Notes: generated by a model not told the origin, from the letters alone. DNA of 36,517 nucleotides from an uncultured Spirochaetaceae bacterium (GCA_902792795.1 CADBBB010000038.1:1-36517); one strand, 5' to 3'; counted from the first letter of the stretch, positions 25,276 through 32,738 are shown. A program made the numbers and translations.

Positions 25276-27428
25276 CAAAAAAGACAAAGGCATGCTTTGA
25301 GCCCACGCTCGACTATGTCGTTGTAAAAATGCCAAAGTTCCCCTTTGACAAATTTGTTTACGCCAAGCGCGACTTGGGAACGCAAATGAAAGCCACCGGA
25401 GAAGTTATGGCCATCGGCCAAAGTTTTGAGGAGGCGCTTTTAAAGGCGGCGCGCGGAGCGGAGCTAAAGACAATGTCTTTGGACTTGCCCGCCTTTTCCC
25501 GCGAAAGCGACGGAAAGATTGTCACGCGCGTTGGCCAATGCACAGACCAAAGAATTTTCGCGATATACCAGGCGCTCAAGCGCGGCCTTATGACCGTGGA
25601 AGAAATTCACGGCATTACAAAAATCGACAAGTGGTTTTTGTGGAAGATTCAAGGAATCGCGGCCGCGCAAAAGGCTCGCGGCGACGCGGAACAGTCCGCG
25701 CTTCTCTACCCGCCCTCGTCGTTCAAAATGGTCGACACTTGCGCCGGCGAGTTCGCGGCGGAGACGCCATATTTTTATTCCACGGGCGCCCTTCCCAACG
25801 GCTCTCCAAGCCAAAACGAGGCGGCGGACTACTTGGAGGAGACGCGCGCCGCTTGCCCCTCAAACAAAACGATCGTCGTCCTTGGATCGGGCCCCATCCG
25901 CATCGGCCAGGGAATCGAATTTGACTACGCGAGCGTCCAGTGCGTCCGCGCTCTAAAAAAGATGGGCTATCAAGTGGCCATCATAAACAACAACCCGGAG
26001 ACCGTCTCCACCGACTTTGACACCGCCGACCGCCTTTACTTTGAGCCGCTCACAGGCCAGGACGTGATGAACGTCATCAACACGGAAAAGCCTCTGGGCG
26101 TGGTCGCGGCTTTTGGCGGACAGACGGCGATAAACTTGACAAAATATTTGGACAAGCAGGGCGTTCCCATTTTGGGAACAAGCGCGGACTCCATAGACCT
26201 TGCCGAAGACCGCGAGCGCTTTGAGGAGCTTTGCGACAAATTGGGAATCAAGCGGCCAAAGGGCGTGACAGTGTTCACCGAGGCCGAAGCCTTGGAAGCC
26301 GCCGCCAAAATAGGATACCCCGTCCTCTTGCGCCCCAGCTACGTTCTTGGCGGACAAAACATGATCATCGCCAACACAAGCGCCGACGTAAAGGAATACA
26401 TGGCGATAATCCTGCGCCAAAAAATCGAGAACCCGGTCTTGATAGACAAGTACATGGAAGGCGTGGAGCTGGAAATCGACGGAATTTGCGACGGCCAGGA
26501 CGTTCTTCTTCCGGGAATCATGCAGCACGTCGAGCGGACAGGAATCCATTCCGGCGACTCAATCGCCGTCTACCCCAGCTGGTCGATAAGCGACGCGCTC
26601 AAGGAAAAAATCATCCGCCAGTCCACGGACTTGGCGCTCGCTCTTGGAACGAAGGGCCTTGTCAACATTCAGTATTTGATATGGAACGACGACCTTTACA
26701 TCATAGAGGCAAACCCCCGCTCAAGCCGCACAGTTCCCTATCTAAGCAAGGTCACCGGCATTCCGATGGTGGAACTGGCCACGCGCGCTATGATGGGAGA
26801 AAAAATCCGCGACATGGGCTTTGGAACCGGCCTCTACCGCGCGCCCAATTACTTCGCCGTAAAAGTTCCGGTCTTTAGCTTTGAAAAATTGATGGACGTG
26901 GACACCGCGCTGGGCCCTGAAATGAAGTCCACCGGCGAAGTTTTGGGAATCGCGCCCACTCGCAAGGAAGCCCTATTTAAAGGAATGGTCGCGGCGGGAA
27001 TAAAGATGATAAAGCCAACAGGCGACGCGCCCAACGGAATTTTGTTCAGCGTCAAAAAGATGGACTTGCCGGAGCTTCCGGCGCTTGCGGAACGCTTCCA
27101 CAAGCTGGGCTTTGTTCTCTACGGAACAAGCGGCAACGCCGACACGATGGTACGAAGCGGCCTTCCCGCGATCAGCGTGGCGAAGGTTCACGAAGACCCA
27201 AACCAAAACATAATCACGCTCTTGGACAGCGGCCGCGTGGCCTACGTAGTTTCAACTTCCGCAAAAGGAAGAAACCCCGACGCGGAAAGCGTAAAGTTCC
27301 GCCGCCACGCGGTGGAGCGCGACATAGAGTGCTTGACCGCCATCGACACCGCCAACGCCTTGGCCGACTGTTTGGAAAGCGGACTTACGCAAGACGACAT
27401 AAGCTTGGTGGACATCACGAAGATTTAA
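25272..27428 (+). CDS. carB: Carbamoyl phosphate synthase large subunit, C-terminal fragment
   Basis: This 718-codon frame continues CarB from [14 protein letters not shown] (the reading frame extends a few codons before the GTG at 25272). It contains the rest of the first half, the oligomerisation domain, the second ATP-grasp half ([41 protein letters not shown]) and the C-terminal allosteric domain ([13 protein letters not shown]). Together the two fragments make one CarB minus about 27 residues. The GTG has no convincing ribosome binding site, so independent translation is doubtful. Either a disabled gene or an assembly gap. Confidence 0.9.
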   Translation: MTKKTKACFEPTLDYVVVKMPKFPFDKFVYAKRDLGTQMKATGEVMAIGQSFEEALLKAARGAELKTMSLDLPAFSRESDGKIVTRVGQCTDQRIFAIYQALKRGLMTVEEIHGITKIDKWFLWKIQGIAAAQKARGDAEQSALLYPPSSFKMVDTCAGEFAAETPYFYSTGALPNGSPSQNEAADYLEETRAACPSNKTIVVLGSGPIRIGQGIEFDYASVQCVRALKKMGYQVAIINNNPETVSTDFDTADRLYFEPLTGQDVMNVINTEKPLGVVAAFGGQTAINLTKYLDKQGVPILGTSADSIDLAEDRERFEELCDKLGIKRPKGVTVFTEAEALEAAAKIGYPVLLRPSYVLGGQNMIIANTSADVKEYMAIILRQKIENPVLIDKYMEGVELEIDGICDGQDVLLPGIMQHVERTGIHSGDSIAVYPSWSISDALKEKIIRQSTDLALALGTKGLVNIQYLIWNDDLYIIEANPRSSRTVPYLSKVTGIPMVELATRAMMGEKIRDMGFGTGLYRAPNYFAVKVPVFSFEKLMDVDTALGPEMKSTGEVLGIAPTRKEALFKGMVAAGIKMIKPTGDAPNGILFSVKKMDLPELPALAERFHKLGFVLYGTSGNADTMVRSGLPAISVAKVHEDPNQNIITLLDSGRVAYVVSTSAKGRNPDAESVKFRRHAVERDIECLTAIDTANALADCLESGLTQDDISLVDITKI

Positions 27429-27453
27429 AGTTATTATATAAAGAGAGGCGAAC

Positions 27454-28635
27454 ATGTATTCAGAAAGCGACGTTTTAGACTATGTAAAGGAAGCGGACGT
27501 AAAATTCGCGCGCTTGGCTTTCTTTGACTTGAAGGGAGAGCAAAAAAACATTTCCATTATGGCGGGCCAGCTGGAAAACGCGTTTAAAAGCGGCGTGAGC
27601 TTTGACGCTTCCGCAATCTTTGGCTTTGAGACGGCGGAAAAATCCGACCTATTTTTGCATCCCGACCCCACGACGCTGGCGGTTCTTCCCTGGCGGCCCA
27701 ACACAGGAAAGGTCGTGCGAATGTTCTGCTCCATCACGCTTCCCGACGGAACGCCCTACAAAAAAGACTGCCGCGCCATCTTGATGAACGCCGTCAAAAA
27801 AGCGCGCCAGGAATACAACGTTGAATTCAGCTTTGGCTCGGAAATCGAATTCTACCTTTTCAAGCTGGACGAAAAAGGCGAGCCCACAAAAATTCCTTTT
27901 GACAACGCAAGCTACATGGACATCGCGCCCCAGGACAAGGGCGAAAACATACGCCGCGAAATTTGCTTCACGCTTGAGCAAATGGGCATCCAGCCCGAAT
28001 CGAGCCACCACGAGGAAGGCCCGGGCCAAAACGAAATCGACTTCCACTACTCGGACGCGTTGACCGCCGCCGACAACGCGCAAACCTTTAAATGGATTGT
28101 CCGCACAAAGGCCGCGGCGGCGGGCCTCTACGCGGACTTTTCTCCAAAACCCTTGGCAAACAAGGCCGGAAGCGGCTTTCACATAAACATTTCATGCTCG
28201 GACAATGTCAAAAAGCGCGCCGCGCTCGCGGGCATCCTCAACCGCGCCAAAGAACTGACATACTACCTCAACTGCTCAAAGGCCTCCTACGAACGGCTCG
28301 GCTCCTGCAAGGCTCCCCGCTACATCGCGTGGGGCTACCAAAACCGCTCGGCCTTCATACGAGTTCCCGCCACCACAAGCGACGGAGCCAGCCGCTTGGA
28401 AATCCGCTCGGCGGACAGCGAGTGCAACCCCTACATCGTGTTCACGCTTTTGATTTACGCCGCGCTTGACGGAATAAAAAACAACATGGAGCCGCCTATG
28501 GACATAAAGGAAAACTTGTTCGAAGACGCGGCGGCGGCAAAAGCGGCCAACTTGGAGCGCCTGCCCGACAATCTGGAGCTTGCAAAAAAAATCGCGGACG
28601 CAAGCTCCTTTGTAAAGGAAGCGCTCGGATTCTAA
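27454..28635 (+). CDS. glnA: Glutamine synthetase type I, compact form
   Basis: The 393-aa protein has the type I core: an N-terminal beta-grasp with SFDASAIFGF, the ATP/glutamate segments GSEIEFYLFKLDEKGEPT, SSHHEEGPGQNEIDF, KAGSGFHINIS and NRSAFIRVPATTSDGASRLEIRS. Ordinary type I enzymes are about 440 aa or longer. This one has a shorter loop after GSGFHINIS and stops at SSFVKEALGF, lacking about 40 C-terminal residues. No adenylylation-loop tyrosine motif (NLYDLP) is visible. It follows carB by 25 nt and is directly followed by the ANTAR gene. It could be a true glutamine synthetase or a regulatory or related ligase; the conserved active-site motifs favour the former. Confidence 0.88.
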   Translation: MYSESDVLDYVKEADVKFARLAFFDLKGEQKNISIMAGQLENAFKSGVSFDASAIFGFETAEKSDLFLHPDPTTLAVLPWRPNTGKVVRMFCSITLPDGTPYKKDCRAILMNAVKKARQEYNVEFSFGSEIEFYLFKLDEKGEPTKIPFDNASYMDIAPQDKGENIRREICFTLEQMGIQPESSHHEEGPGQNEIDFHYSDALTAADNAQTFKWIVRTKAAAAGLYADFSPKPLANKAGSGFHINISCSDNVKKRAALAGILNRAKELTYYLNCSKASYERLGSCKAPRYIAWGYQNRSAFIRVPATTSDGASRLEIRSADSECNPYIVFTLLIYAALDGIKNNMEPPMDIKENLFEDAAAAKAANLERLPDNLELAKKIADASSFVKEALGF

Positions 28636-28636
28636 A

Positions 28637-29203
28637 ATGACAGACGACATCCACAGCGTTTTAGTTGTTGCAAAAGACTCCTCTATTTCCACGGCCGCGA
28701 GCGCGATGCTGGCCCCGCCGCTTTTTGAAACGGAAACCCTTTCCGACTTCAACGAAGCGCGCCGCCGCGTTTCCGAGCGCGTCTACAACATAATTTTGGC
28801 GGACTACGCGGAAGGCGAAGGCGTTGACTTTGCGATCGACGCTTCCGAATCTTTGGGAGTGATTTTGCTGCTGGCCCCCGCCCCGCTTTTTGAGGAAATA
28901 AGCTATCGCGTGGAAGGCTACGGAATAATCTGCGTCACAAATCCTTTTGACCAATTTTATTTTTACAACATGATAAAGGCCGCGATAGCGATGCGCTACA
29001 AGATTCAAGTTCTGTCAAGCCAAACGACAAAGCTCAAAGTTCAGATGGAAGAAATAAAGCAAGTCAACCGCGCAAAAATGCTCCTGATGCAAAACCTAAG
29101 CATGACCGAGCAAGAAGCCCACCGCCACATAGAAAAAGACGCGATGGACCGCGGAATGAAAAAGACCGCCGTCGCGCTGGAAATAATAAAGCGCATGGGC
29201 TGA
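28637..29203 (+). CDS. ANTAR-domain RNA-binding antiterminator with degenerate receiver domain (NitR-like)
   Basis: Residues 133-188 are an ANTAR domain: the coiled-coil lead-in LKVQMEEIKQVNRAKMLLMQ, then NLSMTEQEAHRHIEKDAMD and the final helix with KKTAVALEIIK. Residues 5-115 have the fold pattern of a response-regulator receiver; a possible phospho-acceptor Asp56 (IILADY) and Asp13 are present, but the usual Thr/Ser and Lys are replaced by Ala and Asn (ILLLAPA, VTNPF), so it may not be a normal phosphorelay protein. ANTAR proteins bind A1/G4 hexaloop hairpins and prevent termination. An ANTAR gene next to glnA is known from clostridia (NitR). Eight matching hairpins in this window are its likely targets. 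It starts 1 nt after the glnA stop. Confidence 0.92.
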   Translation: MTDDIHSVLVVAKDSSISTAASAMLAPPLFETETLSDFNEARRRVSERVYNIILADYAEGEGVDFAIDASESLGVILLLAPAPLFEEISYRVEGYGIICVTNPFDQFYFYNMIKAAIAMRYKIQVLSSQTTKLKVQMEEIKQVNRAKMLLMQNLSMTEQEAHRHIEKDAMDRGMKKTAVALEIIKRMG

Positions 29204-29214
29204 CAATCTCCGCT

Positions 29215-29310
29215 CTAGCAAAATGGCGAAAAGCGCGCTATTGCAAAGCCCGCGACGGCGGGCGTTTGAACAAGCTTCCTATAGCAAAAACGCGCGAAGC
29301 GCGCTATACT
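29215..29310 (+). promoter_or_regulatory. eda upstream region: two similar imperfect palindromes, a hairpin and a -10 box
   Basis: Two related sequences, CTAGCAAAATGGCG...AGCGCGCTAT (29215-29241) and TATAGCAAAAACGCG...AGCGCGCTATA (29280-29308), are each near-palindromic. The second overlaps the -10 box TATACT (29305-29310), as an operator would. Between them GCCCGC-GACG-GCGGGC (29248-29263) forms a hairpin with a weak TTT tail that may end the car-gln transcript. No good -35 is visible. Operator function is inferred. Confidence 0.45.
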
Positions 29311-29344
29311 GACAGCGAGAATAAAATTGCAGGAGGCCGCGGCC

Positions 29345-29986
29345 ATGAACAAAATTTTTGAAATATTCAAGCAGACAAAAATAATTCCCGTAATCACAAT
29401 CGAGGACTCAGGCCTTGCGGTTCCCTTGGCCAACGCGCTATCAAAGGGCGGAATAAAAATCGCCGAAATCACTTACCGCACCGACGCGGCCAGCAAGGCC
29501 CTAAGCGAGCTTAGCGCGCATTGCCCGGACGTTTTGGCCGGCGCGGGAACCGTCACCACCGTGGAACAGGCGCAAGAGGCCGTCGCGTGCGGCGCCAAGT
29601 TCATCGTCATGCCCGGCTTTGACAAAGAAATTGTGGAATGCTGCAAAAGCCGCGGCGTCGCTGTAATTCCAGGCGTGGCCACGCCGACAGAAATTTCGGC
29701 GGCGATTAAAATGGATTTGGAAGTTCTAAAGTTTTTTCCGGCGGAATTGTTGGGCGGAACGGAATTCTTGGACGCGATGGCCGGCCCCTTCCCCAAAACA
29801 AAATTCATTCCCACCGGCGGAATCACCGCCGAGAACGCCGCCGCCTACTTGTCAAAACAAAACGTCTTGGCTGTCGGCGGCTCTTGGATTGTCAAAAAGG
29901 AATTCATCAGCGGCCAAAAGTGGGACATCATCACCGCCGAAGCGGAGAAGGCCCTTATGTTCTTGCCCCGCGCGTTCACCAAGTAA
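29345..29986 (+). CDS. eda: KDPG/KHG aldolase
   Basis: This class I aldolase cleaves 2-keto-3-deoxy-6-phosphogluconate (or 4-hydroxy-2-oxoglutarate) to pyruvate and glyceraldehyde 3-phosphate (or glyoxylate). The 213-aa protein has the family landmarks: IIPVITIED near the start, Glu in IAEITYRT, GAGTVTT, IPGVATPTEI, the Schiff-base Lys in VLKFFPAELLGG, and FIPTGGIT. GGAGG precedes the chosen ATG. It appears monocistronic and has no attenuator, so it is not part of the nitrogen set. Confidence 0.93.
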   Translation: MNKIFEIFKQTKIIPVITIEDSGLAVPLANALSKGGIKIAEITYRTDAASKALSELSAHCPDVLAGAGTVTTVEQAQEAVACGAKFIVMPGFDKEIVECCKSRGVAVIPGVATPTEISAAIKMDLEVLKFFPAELLGGTEFLDAMAGPFPKTKFIPTGGITAENAAAYLSKQNVLAVGGSWIVKKEFISGQKWDIITAEAEKALMFLPRAFTK

Positions 29987-30033
29987 TTGCGATGTTTTGA
30001 GCCGAGCCTTCCGCGAGGCTTAAAACTCGACAT

Positions 30034-30073
30034 AAAACAAAAAAAGCCGCTTGCGAGCGGCTTTTTTTGTTTT
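30034..30073. terminator. Bidirectional terminator between eda and apt
   Basis: A long inverted repeat with arms AAAACAAAAAAAGCCGC (30034-30050) and GCGGCTTTTTTTGTTTT (30057-30073) around TTGCGA. It gives a GC stem followed by T on either strand. It reaches the apt stop codon. Confidence 0.9.
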
Positions 30074-30611
30074 ATACACCGTGGAAGTCGATCAGCGTCG
30101 TGACGTTGGCTGGAGCCAAAGCCTTTTGGTAGTTTAGGTCGGGAAGACCGATCACGCCAAAAAAGTCGGTCACAATTCCTCCGCCCTGCTCAATCACATT
30201 GCGGGCGGCGGCTAGCGTTCCGCCAGTGGCGATAAGGTCGTCCACGACCAAGTAATTTTTTCCCTTTTCAATGTCGGCCTTGTGAGCCTCGATTTCGGCG
30301 GTTCCGTATTCAAGCGAATACTTGCAGGAATATGTTTCGCCCGGAAGCTTTCCTTTTTTGCGAACAAGAATTTGCGGAATTGAAAGGCGCTCGGCAAAAG
30401 GCGCGGAGAACAAAAATCCGCGCGACTCGACGGCGGCCACCGCGTCGATTTTCTTTCCCTTGTAAAGCTCCACCATTTTGTCAATGCAAAACTTAAAAAC
30501 GTCGGGCCTTGTCAAAACGCTCGTAATGTCATAAAACAAAATTCCCGGCTTGGGAAAATCGGGAACGCGCCTGATGGCCTTGTCCAAAAATTCAATTTCG
30601 CTTTCAGTCAT
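30072..30611 (-). CDS. apt: Adenine phosphoribosyltransferase
   Basis: Apt salvages adenine to AMP using PRPP. The 179-aa protein has the family opening (RRVPDFPKPGILFYDIT), AAVESRGFLF, the flexible loop RKKGKLPGETYS, and the PRPP-binding motif VVDDLIATGGTL. The start at 30611 has no ribosome binding site; the promoter is placed so that the transcript would start about 2 nt before the ATG, suggesting leaderless translation. Confidence 0.96.
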   Translation of the reverse strand: MTESEIEFLDKAIRRVPDFPKPGILFYDITSVLTRPDVFKFCIDKMVELYKGKKIDAVAAVESRGFLFSAPFAERLSIPQILVRKKGKLPGETYSCKYSLEYGTAEIEAHKADIEKGKNYLVVDDLIATGGTLAAARNVIEQGGGIVTDFFGVIGLPDLNYQKALAPANVTTLIDFHGV

Positions 30612-30619
30612 ATTGTAAA

Positions 30620-30648
30620 AGTATAGTGAAAACCAGCGCCTTTGTCTA
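30620..30648 (-). promoter_or_regulatory. apt: apt promoter, nearly leaderless
   Basis: TAGACA (30648-30643) and TATACT (30625-30620), 17 nt apart on the minus strand. Counting 7 nt from the -10 puts the transcript start near 30613, with the ATG at 30611. Confidence 0.65.
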
Positions 30649-30670
30649 TGGAAAAATCAAGGGGCAAAAA

Positions 30671-30749
30671 TGGCGGGACGCAGGCAAAAAAATAGGGAGG
30701 GCTCCCCAAGGGAAGGTCCCTGTTTTTTTGCCGTCGCTGGGCCCCGCCA
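30671..30749. repeat. Long interrupted inverted repeat between apt and the pentapeptide gene
   Basis: Three nested arm pairs are seen: TGGCGGG (30671-30677) with CCCGCCA (30743-30749), GGCAAAAAAA (30683-30692) with TTTTTTTGCC (30723-30732), and AGGGA (30694-30698) with TCCCT (30717-30721). It fills the space between two divergent promoters, so it is not an ordinary gene-end terminator. It may be a miniature element or a barrier against read-through. Confidence 0.65.
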
Positions 30750-30772
30750 TATCAAGCCCTTGCTTTTTTATC

Positions 30773-30801
30773 TTGCAAAATACAGGCGCTTGTTTTATAA
30801 T
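30773..30801 (+). promoter_or_regulatory. Promoter of the pentapeptide-repeat gene, leaderless arrangement
   Basis: TTGCAA (30773-30778) and a perfect TATAAT (30796-30801) are 17 nt apart. The seventh base after the -10 is the A of the ATG at 30808, so the transcript would begin at the start codon. Confidence 0.65.
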
Positions 30802-30807
30802 GGAATT

Positions 30808-31455
30808 ATGTTCCAGCAGAACAAGTGCTTGGCGGAAGGCTGCAAAAAAATTTCTCTTTCGGTTTTCAACTACTACGGCGAGTTGGCGGAAGGAGAGAAC
30901 TATTGCCTTGAGCACTTTCCCGACCAAAACAAAATCAAGCAGGACATCTACAACTACATAAACCAGCGGCAAAAAATCGTGGGCCTCAACGCAAGCGGAA
31001 TCACTTTTGAAAACATCGACCTGACCGACAAGCGCTTTTACGGCTGCAGCTTCCAAAACTGCCGCTTCGTCAACTTGAACTCCACTAAATTCCGCTCGCG
31101 AATGAGCGTCTTTGACCATTCAGTTTTTTTGGACTGCTCGATGCTTGAAAGCAACATTCAATTCACTTCGTTTGGCGGCTGCGTTTTTTCGCACATTCTC
31201 TTTACCGGAAGCGACTTGATTCACGACAACTTCTGCGGGGTTCAGGCGTACCAATCTTCGTTCGACGACTCGGACTTGTACAATTCCCGCTTCACAAGCG
31301 CAAAGTTGGTGGACACTTCGTTCCGCAACTGCAACATAAAGAACACGATGTTCTCCAACATTGAAAAGCAAAACGTTTTGTTCAAGTCTTCCAACATGAG
31401 GGAAGCGATTTTTGACGAACAAGGAAGCGACTTGTTCCTCAGGGACTCGATGTGA
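30808..31455 (+). CDS. Pentapeptide-repeat protein with N-terminal cysteine cluster (215 aa)
   Basis: From about residue 62 to the end the sequence follows the A(D/N)LxX rhythm of pentapeptide repeats, predicting a right-handed quadrilateral beta-helix; Phe at the central position recurs (SFQNCRFVN, SVFDHSVFLDCSM, TSFRNCNIKNTMF). The first 45 residues contain CLAEGC and YCLEH, a C-x4-C ... C-x2-H arrangement that could bind zinc. Its function is unknown; this family includes gyrase-protecting and scaffold proteins, but nothing here selects one. It probably forms an operon with the next two genes. Confidence 0.82.
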   Translation: MFQQNKCLAEGCKKISLSVFNYYGELAEGENYCLEHFPDQNKIKQDIYNYINQRQKIVGLNASGITFENIDLTDKRFYGCSFQNCRFVNLNSTKFRSRMSVFDHSVFLDCSMLESNIQFTSFGGCVFSHILFTGSDLIHDNFCGVQAYQSSFDDSDLYNSRFTSAKLVDTSFRNCNIKNTMFSNIEKQNVLFKSSNMREAIFDEQGSDLFLRDSM

Positions 31456-31462
31456 GGCGCGG

Positions 31463-32044
31463 ATGAAGATTTACTTTCACTTGAATTTGGAAGGCTTCTC
31501 AAATTGCTATGTCATCGTCAACGAGGAATCGCGCGAGGCGCTGATTGTGGATCCCGGCCAAATCACGACGGAAATAATCAACCACATAGAAACCGGCGGC
31601 TACAAATTGACCGGCGTATTGATTTCGCACAACCACGGAAGCCATGTGGCGGGCCTTGAAACCTTGCGGAAAATTTACAATCCAAAAGTCTACGCCGCCG
31701 ACTGGGAAGTTGCGCAAAACGACACTTATGTTTTAAAGGACGACGGAGTGATTCAAGCCGCCGGCCTTGACGTGGAATATTTTTCGCTCCCCGGCCACAC
31801 AAACGATTCGATGGCCTTTAAAATCGGAAACGTTCTCTTTACCGGCGACTCCTTGAGCGCCTGCAAAATCGGCGGCGCAAACTCAAAGTTTTCCGAACGA
31901 AACCTTATAAAAAATATCGAGCAAAAAATACTTTCGCAAACCGACGACACGGTCATCATGCCCGGCCACGGTCCGCCCACAACCGTAGGAACGGAGCGCG
32001 AGTTCAACCCAAAACTGGCAAAGAAAAAGCCCGATGAATCTTAA
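31463..32044 (+). CDS. Metallo-beta-lactamase-fold hydrolase with altered metal motif
   Basis: The 193-aa protein has the MBL fold in order: NCYVIVNEESREALIVDPG, the metal motif SHNHGSHVAGL, SLPGHTNDSM, LFTGDSL and a final MPGHGPPTT. It resembles the glyoxalase II-like group. The usual HxHxDH is HNHGSH here, so the Asp that normally ligates the second metal is Ser; the other histidines and the GD are kept. It may use a single metal or another activity. The start has a GAGGCGCGG stretch nearby and lies 7 nt after the preceding gene. Confidence 0.85.
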   Translation: MKIYFHLNLEGFSNCYVIVNEESREALIVDPGQITTEIINHIETGGYKLTGVLISHNHGSHVAGLETLRKIYNPKVYAADWEVAQNDTYVLKDDGVIQAAGLDVEYFSLPGHTNDSMAFKIGNVLFTGDSLSACKIGGANSKFSERNLIKNIEQKILSQTDDTVIMPGHGPPTTVGTEREFNPKLAKKKPDES

Positions 32045-32738
32045 CGTCATAAAGCTCAATCCGTCTCAGGAACTAAGGCTAAAAAAAGCCTGCTCGGATT
32101 TTTTTGGAAAGGCAGAGCCTTTGGAACTTGACAAAGAAAGCGGCCTGTTTCGCCAAAAAATAAAAGAAGGCCGAGCGATTTTCTTAGAGCCGCTTTTATG
32201 CCTTTTGCCGGAAGATTTTTCGGAAGAAGAATTCCGCGCGCTAAAAAGCCTTGAAATTTTTCCGCCGCAAAAGGCTTTTGTCCAAAATCGGTCGCAAGCC
32301 CAAGAAGCCGCCGCAAACAACAAGGCCTTGCAAGCCCAAGATCCGCGCGGCAAAGATCGGTCGCAAGACCTTGACGCGGGCGGCGCGGACAAAAATAATT
32401 CGCAAGGCCAAGACTCCCGCGCGCTTTACTACTTTCCGGCGCTCGTCGAATCCGGCGGCCGGCAATACCGCGCGGCGATTCCCTGCGCCTTTGGCTTTGA
32501 GCTTGCCCAAAATTTTGACTTGCAAAAAATTTTCGCCGCCGCGCAATCCGCCGCCCAAAACGCGGTCATTGTCCAAAAGGTTTCGCAAGACCAAAATGCG
32601 GCGCCGCAATCGGACGCGGACAAAAAAAAACGGGGCCAAGACCTGGTCCTAGCCCCGACTTCATTCTACTTTGCGCGCGCGGAAGTCACCCAAAACACTT
32701 GGAGCCTCTACGACGCGCTCTGGAAAAAACTACTTTAG
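32034..32738 (+). CDS. Hypothetical protein, low-complexity middle (234 aa)
   Basis: No family is recognised. The gene overlaps the preceding one by 11 nt, which supports it being real. Residues 1-75 and 130-170 look globular, joined by a Gln/Asp/Ala/Ser-rich segment (about 80-128), with a second such segment near 186-206. It is soluble-looking, without signal peptide or membrane helix. Its last third contains the ilvN terminator on the opposite strand, and it overlaps the end of ilvN by 9 nt. The C-terminal part may be constrained by, or altered by, that overlap. Confidence 0.6.
   Translation: MNLNVIKLNPSQELRLKKACSDFFGKAEPLELDKESGLFRQKIKEGRAIFLEPLLCLLPEDFSEEEFRALKSLEIFPPQKAFVQNRSQAQEAAANNKALQAQDPRGKDRSQDLDAGGADKNNSQGQDSRALYYFPALVESGGRQYRAAIPCAFGFELAQNFDLQKIFAAAQSAAQNAVIVQKVSQDQNAAPQSDADKKKRGQDLVLAPTSFYFARAEVTQNTWSLYDALWKKLL
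32622..32657 (-). terminator. ilvN operon terminator embedded in the convergent gene
   Basis: On the minus strand CGGGGC and GCCCCG flank a stem extended by U-G, A-U, G-U, G-C and A-U pairs, followed by nine T (32630-32622). The wobble pairs form only in the minus-strand RNA, so it is directional. It lies inside the coding region of the convergent hypothetical gene, about 70 nt after the ilvN stop. Confidence 0.8.

Noticed and set aside
30633..30648. AGACAAAGGCG in the apt promoter, matching the urtA hairpin
   Set aside because: The 3' stem cannot form (GCUG instead of GUCU), it lies in the promoter spacer upstream of the transcript start, and no terminator follows.
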